Source: Polaromonas sp.
Lineage (GTDB): Bacteria > Pseudomonadota > Gammaproteobacteria > Burkholderiales > Burkholderiaceae_C
DNA: 64,000 nt
Assembly (NCBI GenBank): GCA_028291985.1
Contig: JAQGNE010000044.1
Location: forward strand, 1 to 64,000
Direction: 5' to 3'
In this document: piece by piece, positions 8,527 through 17,611 of the stretch
Layout: every line of letters begins with the position of its first letter
Numbering within the stretch: position 1 is the stretch's first letter
Notes under the pieces: generated by a model
Seen by the model: the letters and a program-made list of their open reading frames with translations, nothing else
What the model was told of the DNA's origin: nothing
Databases searched by the model: none
Translations under genes and position numbers: made by a program

Positions 8527-9828
8527 ATGGTTCCGCATCTCATCACTGCCCTCAATGGCCCTATCCATGAGCTCGAGCAGCGCATTCTTGATTCCACGCC
8601 GGCGATAGAGCGGTGGTTCCGGCTGGAGTGGATGGAGCACACGCCGCCCTTTTACTGCGCGGTCGATGTGCGCAACGCAGGGTTTAAGCTGGCGCCGGTC
8701 GATACCAACCTGTGCCCCGATGGCTGGAACAACCTGACGCCCGATATGCTGCCGCTGGCGGTGCAGGCCGGCATGGCTGCCATCGAAAAGATCTGCCCGG
8801 AGGCCCGCAACCTGCTGGTGGTGCCCGAAAGCCGCGTCGACAACACGTTCTACTGGTCCAACATCCTGCAGCTCAAGCGTGTGTTTCACCAGGCAGGGCT
8901 GAATGTGCGCTTCGGCTCGCTGGACAGCAACATCACGCAACCGACCGTTATCCAGCTGCCGATGGGCGAGAGCATCACGCTGGAGCCCTTGATCCGCACC
9001 GACAGGCGGCTGGGCCTCAAGGATTTCGATCCCTGCACCATCTTGCTTAACAACGATCTGTCGGCCGGTATTCCCGGCATTCTGGAAGAGCTGAACGAGC
9101 AGTACCTGCTGCCGCCGCTCCACGCCAGCGCCAGCGTGCGCCGCAAGTCCCGGCACTTCAAGGCCTATGAAGAAGTCTCCAAGCGCTTTGGCAAGCTGCT
9201 GGGCATTGACCCGTGGCTGATCAACCCGATGTTTTCGCACTGCGGTGAAGTCAACTTTGCCGACGGCAAAGGCGTTGACTGCCTCATCACGCAGGTCGAC
9301 GCGCTGCTGACCAAAGTCAAGCGCAAGTACAAGGAATACGGCATCAACGAAAAACCCTTTGTCGTGGTCAAGGCCGACGGCGGCCTGGACGGCACCGGCG
9401 GCATGGGCATCATGACGGTTCGCGATGTCAAGGACCTGGATGCGCTGATTGCCAAGGCCCAAGAGAAAGCCCGCAGCAGCGGCAGCCCGACGCTTCCGGA
9501 AGTCATCATCCAGGAAGGCGTGCTGACCAATGAGCGCGTCAATGCAGCCGTGGCGGAGCCGGTGGTCTACATGATGGACCGCTATGTGGTCGGCGGCTTC
9601 TACCGCATCCACGCCGACCGCGCAGCCGACGAAGGCCTCACTGCACCCGGTGCCCGGTATGTACCGCTGGCTTTTGCCGACGGCGGCCGGCTGCCGCAAC
9701 CTGGTGAAAAACCAGGCTCCAGCAGCCCGAACCGCTTTTATATGTACGGCGTGATCGGCCGTCTGGCCATGCTGGCTGCGAGTTATGAGCTGGAAGCAAC
9801 CGACCCGGATGCCGAGGTTTACGACTGA
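8527..9828 (+). CDS. gshA: glutamate-cysteine ligase, proteobacterial single-domain type
   Basis: This enzyme makes gamma-glutamylcysteine, the committed step of glutathione synthesis. The 433-residue product is of the type found in betaproteobacteria and cyanobacteria-like lineages, not the E. coli type. It starts MVPHLITALNGPIHELEQ, contains LVVPESRVDNTFYWSNI and PLIRTDRRLGLKDFDPC, and has an ATP-grasp-like segment FVVVKADGGLDGTGGMGIMT. The end (SSPNRFYMYGVIGRLAMLAA) is intact. The start at 8527 gives the standard N-terminus. The partner gshB lies at 53972-54931, and a glutathione transferase at 59489. Confidence 0.93.
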   Translation: MVPHLITALNGPIHELEQRILDSTPAIERWFRLEWMEHTPPFYCAVDVRNAGFKLAPVDTNLCPDGWNNLTPDMLPLAVQAGMAAIEKICPEARNLLVVPESRVDNTFYWSNILQLKRVFHQAGLNVRFGSLDSNITQPTVIQLPMGESITLEPLIRTDRRLGLKDFDPCTILLNNDLSAGIPGILEELNEQYLLPPLHASASVRRKSRHFKAYEEVSKRFGKLLGIDPWLINPMFSHCGEVNFADGKGVDCLITQVDALLTKVKRKYKEYGINEKPFVVVKADGGLDGTGGMGIMTVRDVKDLDALIAKAQEKARSSGSPTLPEVIIQEGVLTNERVNAAVAEPVVYMMDRYVVGGFYRIHADRAADEGLTAPGARYVPLAFADGGRLPQPGEKPGSSSPNRFYMYGVIGRLAMLAASYELEATDPDAEVYD

Positions 9829-10175
9829 TTCCAAGCTTTTTGGGTCGCCAGCCTAATAGAACCAAGATCTCGCCGCTATTTAATTAATAGCAAATGACCG
9901 TTCCGTGGCGGCCGGATGCAGTGCCTCACCCTTGCAGTATTGCCCGGCACCGCCGGGCGTCTGTTGACGACCCGGTTCATGCGCCTGATTGTTACCAGTT
10001 GTTGCGCTGCAACAAAACGCGGATTTTTGGGCTTTGCGCCGCACGCAGTCTTGCAAGTACGAGGTGCAGGCGCAAAATAGCGACCCCTAGATAACCGTTC
10101 CCGCCGTCATTGACCACAGTCTGCAGCCGCGCTTGAAGCGTTGTGCAGCAGGCTCGTTCAGCGCGGGAAGTTTTT
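9829..10175 (+). other. intergenic region between gshA and kup, with one short repeat
   Basis: No gene is seen. A perfect 6-bp inverted repeat GCTATTTAATTAATAGC lies at 9875-9891 with flanking sequence from about 9843, a member of the short repeat family seen across the window. The region just before 10176 should hold the kup promoter, but no convincing -35/-10 pair was identified by eye. Confidence 0.6.
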
Positions 10176-12044
10176 GTGTCCAGTAAAAAATCATCACTCG
10201 CGGCGCTCACCCTCAGCGCTATCGGCGTCGTCTACGGCGACATAGGCACCAGCGTTTTGTATGCGATGAAGGAAGTGTTTGGCTCAGGCCATGTTCCTTT
10301 CACGCCCGACAACGTCTACGGCATCCTGTCCATCTTTTTCTGGACTCTGACGGTCATTGTGTCCATCAAGTACGTGGTGCTGGTGCTCAGGGCCGACAAC
10401 CATGGCGAAGGTGGGCTGATTGCCATGCTGGCGCTTGCATCGACTGCCGTCAAGGACAAGCCGAAGTTACGGCGCATCCTGCTGATGGTGGGCATTTTTG
10501 GCACCTCGCTTTTCTACGGCGACGGCGTGATTACCCCGGCCATATCGGTTCTCTCGGCAGTAGAGGGCCTGGAAGTGGTGTCGCCGGCTTTCAAGCAGGG
10601 CGTGATCCCGATAACGCTGGTCATTCTGTTCTGCCTGTTCGCCGTGCAAAAAAATGGCACCGCAGGCATCGGAAAATTTTTCGGCCCGATAACGCTGGTC
10701 TGGTTTCTGGTGCTTGCCTTGTTGGGGGTGTCCCAAATTCTGACCAATCCTGGCATCTTGAAGGCAATGAGCCCCCATTACGCGGTGATGTTCATGTGGA
10801 CCAACCCCGGGACCACTTTCATCATTCTTGGCGCTGTGGTGCTGTGCGTCACCGGCGCCGAGGCACTGTATGCCGACCTGGGCCACTTTGGCAAGCAGCC
10901 TATACGCCTGGCGTGGTTTTCGGTGGTGATGCCGTGCCTGGTGCTCAACTATTTCGGCCAGGGCGCGCTGCTGCTGAACAAGCCGGAAGCCGTCAAGAAT
11001 CCCTTTTATTTGATGGCACCTGACTGGGCGCTGCTGCCGCTGGTGGGCCTGGCCACCATGGCTACCGTGATCGCCTCGCAGGCGCTCATTACCGGCGCTT
11101 TCAGCGTCACCAAGCAAGCTATCCAGATGGGCTACCTGCCGCGCCTGAACATCCAGCACACCAGTGTGCGGGACACCGGCCAGATCTACATGCCGTTCAT
11201 CAACTGGGCGCTGTTCATCACCATCGTGCTCGCTGTCGTGATGTTCCGTTCATCCAGCAACCTCGCAGCTGCGTACGGCATCGCGGTGTGTACCGACATG
11301 CTGATCACCACGATCCTGACGTTCTACGTGATCCGCTACGGTTGGAAGTATCCGCTGGGTTTGTGCATTGCGGCCACTGGCGTTTTCTTCGTCGTGGACT
11401 TTGCGTTTTTTGCCTCCAACCTGATGAAGCTGTTCGCCGGCGGCTGGTTCCCGCTGTTGATCGGCGGAGCGGTTTTCACGCTCATGATGACCTGGAAGGA
11501 AGGCCGGCACATCCTCAATGAGAAGCTGCGCTCCGACGCAATTGACCTGCCCAGTTTTCTGGACGCGGTTTTCATCAACCCGCCGGCCCGGGTCGAAGGT
11601 ACGGCCGTATTTTTGACCGCCGAGCCGGGCACGGTACCCAATGCCATGCTGCATAACCTGAAGCACAACAAGGTCCTGCATGAGCAGAACCTCTTCGTGA
11701 CGGTTCGCAACCACGAGGTCCCGTGGATTGGCATGGACAAGCGGCTGGCGATCGAATCACTGGGACACCGCTGCTGGCAGGTCGTGATTCATTACGGCTT
11801 CAAAAACGATCTGGATGTACCGCGTGCGCTGCAGCACATCAAAGGCCGGGGTTGTGAGCTGGAGGCCATGACGACCAGCTATTTCCTGTCACGCGACACC
11901 GTGATTCCCACCATTGGCGGCGGCATGGCGCCGTGGCGCGAAAAGCTGTTTGCGCAGATGCACCATAACGCGAGCGGTGCGGCGGACTTTTTGAATTTGC
12001 CGGGGAATTCGGTGGTGGAGTTGGGTAGCAAAATCGAGATCTGA
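10176..12044 (+). CDS. kup: low-affinity potassium uptake protein Kup
   Basis: Kup (KUP/HAK/KT family) is an inner-membrane potassium/proton symporter. The 622-residue product, the same length as E. coli Kup, begins [25 protein letters not shown], the family signature region. It has about twelve hydrophobic helices up to residue 430 and a soluble C-terminal domain ([38 protein letters not shown]). The GTG at 10176 is chosen over the GTG at 10143 because GGGAAG lies five bases upstream and the length then matches the family. It stands alone, flanked by repeats on both sides. Confidence 0.95.
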   Translation: MSSKKSSLAALTLSAIGVVYGDIGTSVLYAMKEVFGSGHVPFTPDNVYGILSIFFWTLTVIVSIKYVVLVLRADNHGEGGLIAMLALASTAVKDKPKLRRILLMVGIFGTSLFYGDGVITPAISVLSAVEGLEVVSPAFKQGVIPITLVILFCLFAVQKNGTAGIGKFFGPITLVWFLVLALLGVSQILTNPGILKAMSPHYAVMFMWTNPGTTFIILGAVVLCVTGAEALYADLGHFGKQPIRLAWFSVVMPCLVLNYFGQGALLLNKPEAVKNPFYLMAPDWALLPLVGLATMATVIASQALITGAFSVTKQAIQMGYLPRLNIQHTSVRDTGQIYMPFINWALFITIVLAVVMFRSSSNLAAAYGIAVCTDMLITTILTFYVIRYGWKYPLGLCIAATGVFFVVDFAFFASNLMKLFAGGWFPLLIGGAVFTLMMTWKEGRHILNEKLRSDAIDLPSFLDAVFINPPARVEGTAVFLTAEPGTVPNAMLHNLKHNKVLHEQNLFVTVRNHEVPWIGMDKRLAIESLGHRCWQVVIHYGFKNDLDVPRALQHIKGRGCELEAMTTSYFLSRDTVIPTIGGGMAPWREKLFAQMHHNASGAADFLNLPGNSVVELGSKIEI

Positions 12045-12099
12045 TGGCTGGGCGGCAGGATCAGTTTTATGTTTCCGGGGCTGTAAGGGTGTTTTTTAA

Positions 12100-12363
12100 G
12101 CGTTCTGGTGCTATAGCCGGGGTATTGCGAGGGGTTGTAGCTATCTAAATAATAGCGATTGGCCTTTTGCTGTTCGGGCTCGGCTTTTCGAAGTCACTGG
12201 TGATGTGTCGATGTGCGCGATGTTTGTGGGGCTGCTGGCCGGGCAACCCCGGCCAGCAGCATCAAACCCACCGCCGCCGACTCACAACCACGACATAACA
12301 CTCCGCTGCTACTGTTTAAATAGCAACAAACCGTTGAATTGATTGGGCCAGAGCGTTAAAATA
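12100..12363. repeat. nested composite palindrome, copy B
   Basis: This has the same architecture as copy A at 4768-4985. Left core GCTATCTAAATAATAGC (12140-12156) and right core GCTACTGTTTAAATAGC (12308-12324) are inverted with 14 of 17 matches. A perfect 13-bp hairpin lies between them at 12231-12260, GCTGCTGGCCGGG-CAAC-CCCGGCCAGCAGC. The right half of that hairpin and the loop are identical to copy A. It fills the 330-base gap between kup and the converging YecA-like gene, so it could act as a bidirectional terminator. Confidence 0.8.
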
Positions 12364-12374
12364 CCAAAAAGGTC

Positions 12375-13220
12375 TCATCCTGCCCCATGACACTTCTTGT
12401 ACTTCTTCCCACTGCCGCAATAACAGACATCGTTCCGTCCAGGGGTAGCAACTGCGCGCACCGTCTCCACCCGCGGCCCTAGCGACCGCCACAACTCACG
12501 CAGGTCATAAACCGCCCAGATCGCCTCGCCAAACGCGTTCAGCCGTGCAATGCTGGTGCTGGGCGCGCCGTCTTCGCTCAGGGGTGAAATCTCAGGTGGT
12601 GCGCTGTCGTCCTCCGTCATGGCCACGATGGCTTGCAAGGCGCCATCGAGCCATTTGGCGGCGTCCTTGTCGCGCGGCGCCTGCCAATCGTCTGGCCAGT
12701 ATTCCACCGCAAACATGAAGCCCAGCGCCCATACCTGCGCAAATGCTGGCAGTGCTTCGCCCTTGAAGGCGGCTTGTTCCTCGGGGATCATTTCTGCCAC
12801 CGCGCCCCGGATGTCCATGACCTCCGGGTGGTAGCAGTTGTCGTCTTCCAGTGACTCGACCTCTGCATCCAGCGCTGCGCTCACTTCCACCCAGCGTTGC
12901 TGCCAAAGGATCAAAAAGCGCTGGCGTTGCTCTTCGCTGGAAAACGAGCCTTCATCGGCATCCTCGGCTTCACCGGGCGCCGGGATGCCGAGCAGTGCCG
13001 TCAGATATTCATCGACCGGGATAGCCCGGCGGGAGCAAACCAGCGCGGCCATGAAGCCCTCGCAGAATTCCCATTGCGGGGTTTCGTCGTAGCGGGTGCG
13101 CAGGTCGTCCAGAATGCCGTCCAGTTCATCGAAGGCTTCGACCTCCATAAAGCTGGTGTCTGCATTACCAGACGAAGGAGAGGGCAATGAGTCGGTGGAA
13201 TGGTCGGTAGTTGAATTCAT
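12375..13220 (-). CDS. YecA/UPF0149-family protein with C-terminal SEC-C zinc motif
   Basis: The 281-residue acidic protein matches the UPF0149/YecA family: a helical domain (LDGILDDLRTRYDETPQWEF, CEGFMAALVCSRRAIPVDEYL, ALGFMFAVEYWPDDW) followed by a SEC-C zinc-binding motif near residue 265 (GRNDVCYCGSGKKYKKCHGAG) with the C-x-C...C-H ligands. The same motif in SecA binds zinc and contacts SecB and ribosomes. The function of YecA-type proteins is poorly defined. It is transcribed toward kup, and copy B of the composite palindrome lies between the two stops. The start at 13220 gives a Ser/Thr-rich leader; the Met before EVEAFDELDG is an alternative. Confidence 0.85.
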   Translation of the reverse strand: MNSTTDHSTDSLPSPSSGNADTSFMEVEAFDELDGILDDLRTRYDETPQWEFCEGFMAALVCSRRAIPVDEYLTALLGIPAPGEAEDADEGSFSSEEQRQRFLILWQQRWVEVSAALDAEVESLEDDNCYHPEVMDIRGAVAEMIPEEQAAFKGEALPAFAQVWALGFMFAVEYWPDDWQAPRDKDAAKWLDGALQAIVAMTEDDSAPPEISPLSEDGAPSTSIARLNAFGEAIWAVYDLRELWRSLGPRVETVRAVATPGRNDVCYCGSGKKYKKCHGAG

Positions 13221-13293
13221 AGACCGCCAAGTCTAGCGCCGGCATCGCAGTGACCAGGCCCGTTCCAGCCCTGCTGTCGGCGATACCGCCGAG

Positions 13294-13926
13294 TCACATC
13301 TGCATGATCTCGCGCGCCATCTGCTTGGGATTGCTCAGTGCGGGCAACATGAACCAGCGATCCAGGGTTTCATTGCCCACGCGAACCATGCCGGTGTGAT
13401 TTTCCAGGTCAGCATCGATACGCGGGTCGTCGTTGAAGAACCCCAGCTTGCGGCGAATCGCGTCCATTTCGTTGGGCTGCCCGGTCAGAAATGTCCAGCC
13501 TGGCTTCAGGTCGTAACTGTTCACGTAGCTGCTCAGCGCCTCTGGCGTATCAAACTGGGGCTGCAGCGTCAGCGAATACATGAAAACATCCTTGCCCAGT
13601 CGCGGCGCGAGCAGGCGTTGCACCTCCCTGAGATTGGCCGTGCTGCCCGGGCAAATCCCGGTGCAGACGGAATACATCATGTTGAAGATGACGATCTTTC
13701 CCTTGACGATGTCATCGTAAAAACGCAGCTTTTTACCATCGTGCGTTTGTAGCAAGGAGTTGGGAAAGTAATGGGCGCGGGGTCCAGGCTTGTCCGCCAT
13801 CGGCGACGGTGCTGCGACTGTGGTGCTGGCGAGCAGGGGCGCCAGCGCGCCGCCACCCGCCCAGCGAAGCCAGTCACGTTTTGATGAATTGTCGGCAGGC
13901 GTTGCTGTTTGGTTCGGTGTTTTCAT
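13294..13926 (-). CDS. SCO1/SenC-family copper chaperone
   Basis: The 210-residue protein has a thioredoxin-like fold with the SCO copper-binding set: Cys88 and Cys92 in SVCTGICPGS and His177 in LENHTGMVRVG. SCO proteins deliver copper or reduce the copper-site cysteines of cytochrome oxidase and other copper enzymes in the periplasm. The N-terminus (SSKRDWLRWAGGGALAPLLAS) is a hydrophobic export signal resembling a Tat signal. The ATG at 13926 lies 13 bases after the multicopper oxidase stop codon on the same strand, so the two are very likely one operon. Maturation of that oxidase is the simplest job for it (inference from context). Confidence 0.87.
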   Translation of the reverse strand: MKTPNQTATPADNSSKRDWLRWAGGGALAPLLASTTVAAPSPMADKPGPRAHYFPNSLLQTHDGKKLRFYDDIVKGKIVIFNMMYSVCTGICPGSTANLREVQRLLAPRLGKDVFMYSLTLQPQFDTPEALSSYVNSYDLKPGWTFLTGQPNEMDAIRRKLGFFNDDPRIDADLENHTGMVRVGNETLDRWFMLPALSNPKQMAREIMQM

Positions 13927-13939
13927 GGCGCACATCCAG

Positions 13940-15706
13940 TCAAGGAACAATGTCAAAACGAAGCATCATGGCGTGGTCCTCGTGGATGAGGTTGTGGCAA
14001 TGCATCATGTAAGCCCCCAGAAAATCCCTGAACCGGATGAATACTTGTACCTCTTCATCCGGGGCCAGCTCAAAGACATCCTTGCGCCCTAGCTCGTGCG
14101 CAGGAGGAGGCTTGCCATTGCGGCTCAATATCCGACCTTCTTCCATATGGATATGCACCGGGTGGTGCCAGCTACCCTTGCCTCGCAGCCTCCAGATTTC
14201 CGCACTCCCGCGTTTGACGGTAAATGTGGGCTGGCTGGCGTCAAAGATTTTGTTGTTGACGGTCCAGACCTCGTTCGCCTTGTCAAATTCAAAGGACCGC
14301 TTGCGAACCACTTCGTTTAGGTTGATTGGCGGCTGGGCTCGCAGAGTGTCGGGCACCTGACTGACGTCAGGTATCTGCGCGCCGACATCAAAGCGCATGA
14401 TTCGCGTTCCTGCCTTGGTCAATAGGCCGGCGGTGTCGCGTGGGTTGGTTGCGCTGCCTTCTGGCCCGCGCCCATCGGTCTGAATCAGGCGGTTGACCAG
14501 ATAGAGGGACGTACCCGCATGCGCTGCAAAATCAACCACGATGTCGCCGCGCTCGGCGCAGGCCAGCCGCACCTTGCGCACTCCGCGCAGGGGCTTCTCA
14601 AGGAGGTTCCCGTCATTGGCGATGTAGTCGAAGGGTATGTTTACGCCATTGCCATTGGTCAGGTAGAACTCATAAAAACGCGAAACACTGGCATTCAGCA
14701 GGCGAAAGCGGTACTTGCGCCCATCAACATTGAACTTGGGCTGAACCTTGCCATTGACGCAAAACTTGTTGCCCAAAAGACCCTTGTTTTCGAACTGGTC
14801 GAAGGCCAGATAGCCGCTTGAGTTGAACCGGCAGTCCTGAAACATCAACGGGATGTCGTACCGGCCCACCCCGCTGGGCAGACACAGCGCCTTCGGGTTG
14901 GTGTCGCGTTCGTTGCCCGAGTCGATGTCGTCAAACAGCAGGTAAAAACCGGCAAGCCCGCGGTAGACATTGGGCGCTGTGAAGTCGACCCGGTGGTCGT
15001 GGTACCAGAGCGTTCCCAAAGCCTCGCGTGGGTCGCCATTGGTGGGATCAAACACCGGGTTGTCATACCCGGCGTAGCAGTGCGGGTAGTGGTGATCCTT
15101 GAAACGACCGGCCCCTGTTAGGTTGGGCCCGTATTTGGCACTGCTGTAGTAGTCGGCGGTGAAGCCGTCGCTTTCAGATGCGCAGTGCAGGTTGTGCAGA
15201 TGGGTCGAAATTTCAGGTGAGCCGAAGCCGACGCTATTGACAGGTAGATCGTTGTAGATGCGCACAATTGACGGCACGCCATAACGCTCGACAAATGTGG
15301 GGCCTGGAAGGATGCCGTCATAGCCCCAGATTTTTTGCGTGGGGAGCTCACGGTGAAACGAGTGCCAGCCTTCCTTGACGTAGAGGTTGTAGAACTTCTG
15401 GGTCGGCCAGCTGACCAGCCCCTGATGTGATGTACGGCCGCATTCACCGTCGACTGTATTGGACAACTGCGTCGGAGGCGGACTCAAGCTGTTGGGCGTG
15501 ATCCCGGCCGCCATTTTGGCGGTATAGACCGGCAGGTTTTCAAGAAACGGTGTGGTGGCAGGTCCAGGTGGAGGATCCTTGGCCTCTGCGGTATCCAGAA
15601 GCAGGGGAGCGGCTGTAACGCTGGCGGCAACGCTTGCCAGCCGTAGGGACTGCCTACGACTAAGTGCAGGAAAAACTGAATCGTCAGGCGGGTGCAGTGT
15701 TGACAT
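13940..15706 (-). CDS. multicopper oxidase, CotA/bilirubin-oxidase-like, Tat-exported
   Basis: The 588-residue three-cupredoxin oxidase couples one-electron oxidation of a substrate to reduction of oxygen to water. All four copper-site motifs are present: HLH at 169-171, WYHDH near 234-238, HHPVHIH at 514-520 and HCH at 569-571, with type 1 ligands Cys570, His575 and Met580. A twin-arginine-like signal (LSRRQSLRLASVAAS, residues 15-29) points to the periplasm. The ATG at 15706 is preferred to the GTG at 15748 because AAGGAAG lies just upstream. Spacing of the motifs suits CotA-like oxidases rather than CueO, and no Met-rich insert is seen. Candidate substrates include phenols, bilirubin-like pigments or Mn(II); none is proven here. 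Confidence 0.9.
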   Translation of the reverse strand: MSTLHPPDDSVFPALSRRQSLRLASVAASVTAAPLLLDTAEAKDPPPGPATTPFLENLPVYTAKMAAGITPNSLSPPPTQLSNTVDGECGRTSHQGLVSWPTQKFYNLYVKEGWHSFHRELPTQKIWGYDGILPGPTFVERYGVPSIVRIYNDLPVNSVGFGSPEISTHLHNLHCASESDGFTADYYSSAKYGPNLTGAGRFKDHHYPHCYAGYDNPVFDPTNGDPREALGTLWYHDHRVDFTAPNVYRGLAGFYLLFDDIDSGNERDTNPKALCLPSGVGRYDIPLMFQDCRFNSSGYLAFDQFENKGLLGNKFCVNGKVQPKFNVDGRKYRFRLLNASVSRFYEFYLTNGNGVNIPFDYIANDGNLLEKPLRGVRKVRLACAERGDIVVDFAAHAGTSLYLVNRLIQTDGRGPEGSATNPRDTAGLLTKAGTRIMRFDVGAQIPDVSQVPDTLRAQPPINLNEVVRKRSFEFDKANEVWTVNNKIFDASQPTFTVKRGSAEIWRLRGKGSWHHPVHIHMEEGRILSRNGKPPPAHELGRKDVFELAPDEEVQVFIRFRDFLGAYMMHCHNLIHEDHAMMLRFDIVP

Positions 15707-16258
15707 GACAACTTCCTTGGCTTGAGCCGGCTCGCCGTGGATATTCACGTTTGTTAACCGGACTCACTCATAGTGTCTGGTCGGTCAACGATGGCGACCA
15801 TCATCAAAACTTGTTAAGGGTTTTCGGGCCGTGGGAGTCAAGCGCGGGCCCGCAAGGTACGGGCGTGCATCACTTCCGGGTTGAATTTGGCGGTCCGACC
15901 GCCCTTCGCCCCCAACAGGGACACACTGTCTGCATCCTGTCATTTAGTAAGCTTAGTAAAAAACTGAGTTTCCGAGCGGTGCCTTTGATGCGGTTTAGTA
16001 AGGCTTTTTTACACAGAGGGCAACATGGCCGTCCTGTCCAATGCTTTACACAGCTTTATGTCAGCCGAAGGTACACAGCCCTGGATCGCATTTGGTCATG
16101 TCTGAGCCTTGGCAGCAGCTTTCCAGGTGAGCCGGTTAACCTGTTGCGTGGTGTCGCAACGGTCTGGGATCGAAACCGTTTTTTCCAGCGGCAGCGTTGC
16201 AGTCAAAGGCAGAGCAGCGCGTTGGCTATTAGCGCGATGACTATGCAAAACGCTGCTG
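15707..16258. other. intergenic region upstream of the multicopper oxidase
   Basis: The 552 bases between the multicopper oxidase start and the tolC-like stop contain no gene I can support. An open frame on the plus strand (15751-16359) runs into the antisense of the TolC gene and resembles nothing. The heptamer TTAGTAA occurs three times within 58 bases (15944, 15953, 15995), which could be operator half-sites or chance in an AT-rich patch. Confidence 0.5.
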
Positions 16259-17608
16259 TCAGGGATTGGAGACGAAGTAGGTTGCGACGGTTTGCAGGTC
16301 GGCCGGGCCTAGCGTTCCGGCAGCTGAACGAAGTCGCAAGTACCCCAGTAGATAGTTGAAGCGGGCAAGTGCAAGATCACGCCGCGCCTCAAACATTTGT
16401 TGCTGGGCGTTAAGCACATCCAGATTTGTTCGTTGACCACCCGTAACACTTTTGCGCGTGGCTTCTATCAGCAATGTGGCTGAACTGAGGGCTTTGACTG
16501 TGGCATCGATGCGCACCGCACTGCTCAAGGTCAGGTTGTATTGCTTGCGCAGTTCAAGCAAAACCGCATCGGTTTTTGCCTCCAGGTCTTCCTGGGCCTT
16601 TTCATAGTTGGCCACAGCTTGCTGGGTAGCTGCCGTGACAGCGCCCCCCGAATAAATCGGGACGCTGACCTGCAGGCCAACGCTGCGGATGTTGATGTGC
16701 TGACCGAACGTGCTGGTGGTCTCAGAGTCGTTCTTACCCAGGCTCGCGACCAGGTCAAGCCGTGGCAGATGACCCGCGCCGTTCTTCTTGATTTCCTGTT
16801 GGGCAATTTCAACCACCAGGCGCTGAACCGCAATCTCGGCGTTATTGGCCAGTGCCAGTGCCTTCCATGTCTCGAATGTCTCCGGCAGCATGGGCTGGAC
16901 ACGGAAGTTATCGACCAGGGGGTCCAGAGCGTCGACATCCTGACCGACCATGTTTGCCAGTGCATTTCGGGTGTTGGTCAGGTTGTCTTGAGCCTCCAGC
17001 ACCTGGGCTTCCGCCAAATCGTATTTGGCCTGGGTTTCCAGAACGTCGGTACGGGTTCCTTCGCCTGATCGCAGCATGCGTTCATTGGACCGGCGTTGCT
17101 CGGCATAGGCATCGCGCTGCGCTATTGCCTGGCTAAGCTGGTCTTCAGCATACTTGGCGGGCGCGTAAAGGCCGACCAGGCGCACGATGAGGTTCTGGCG
17201 TTGCGCCGTCAGCTGGGCATTGCTGGCACTGGTCTGCGCGATGCCCTGGCGGTAGCGGGCCTGCCCTTCCGGATGATAGATCGGCTGGCGAAACTGTATC
17301 GAGGCCGCAGAGCCGGTGTAATTGCGGTGTTCGGTGAAATCTCCGCGAACGGTGGGGCTGGTGATGTCCGCCTGGTTCCGGTTTCGTTGATAGCTTGCTG
17401 AAACTGTGGGCAACAGGTTGGCCCGGCCGAGAACCTCGTATTGTTGTCCTGCTTCGTTGTCGCGCTGGGCAGAGCGGTACACCGGGTCGTTGGCCAGTGC
17501 CGCATCGTAGGCTGCCAGCAGACCCAGTGATAGCGCGGGCTGCGCGTGAAACAGCATCGCCGCGCACAGCAAGGGCGCTGCAAGCGGACGCAACGTCAAG
17601 GCGCGCAT
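16259..17608 (-). CDS. TolC-family outer-membrane channel of a type I secretion system
   Basis: The 449-residue protein has a signal peptide (LRPLAAPLLCAAMLFHAQPALS) and the TolC two-repeat organisation with long helices. AYDAALANDPVYRSAQRDNE opens the first half, and family segments include RSGEGTRTDVLETQAKYDLA and its counterpart TGGQRTNLDVLNAQQQMFEA in the second half. It forms the outer-membrane tunnel for secreted RTX proteins. It is the last gene of a minus-strand cluster RTX peroxidase, ABC, HlyD, TolC; its ATG lies 3 bases after the HlyD stop, showing tight coupling. A dedicated TolC next to the exporter supports a self-contained system. Confidence 0.92.
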   Translation of the reverse strand: MRALTLRPLAAPLLCAAMLFHAQPALSLGLLAAYDAALANDPVYRSAQRDNEAGQQYEVLGRANLLPTVSASYQRNRNQADITSPTVRGDFTEHRNYTGSAASIQFRQPIYHPEGQARYRQGIAQTSASNAQLTAQRQNLIVRLVGLYAPAKYAEDQLSQAIAQRDAYAEQRRSNERMLRSGEGTRTDVLETQAKYDLAEAQVLEAQDNLTNTRNALANMVGQDVDALDPLVDNFRVQPMLPETFETWKALALANNAEIAVQRLVVEIAQQEIKKNGAGHLPRLDLVASLGKNDSETTSTFGQHINIRSVGLQVSVPIYSGGAVTAATQQAVANYEKAQEDLEAKTDAVLLELRKQYNLTLSSAVRIDATVKALSSATLLIEATRKSVTGGQRTNLDVLNAQQQMFEARRDLALARFNYLLGYLRLRSAAGTLGPADLQTVATYFVSNP

Positions 17609-17611
17609 GGG

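Noticed and set aside
13940..15706. Copper-resistance oxidase CueO/CopA
   Set aside because: No Met-rich copper-binding insert and no cop genes nearby; motif spacing suits CotA-like oxidases better.
15751..16359. Plus-strand frame of 202 codons between the oxidase and tolC genes
   Set aside because: No recognisable domain and it runs into the antisense of the tolC-like gene; codon use is unlike neighbouring genes.
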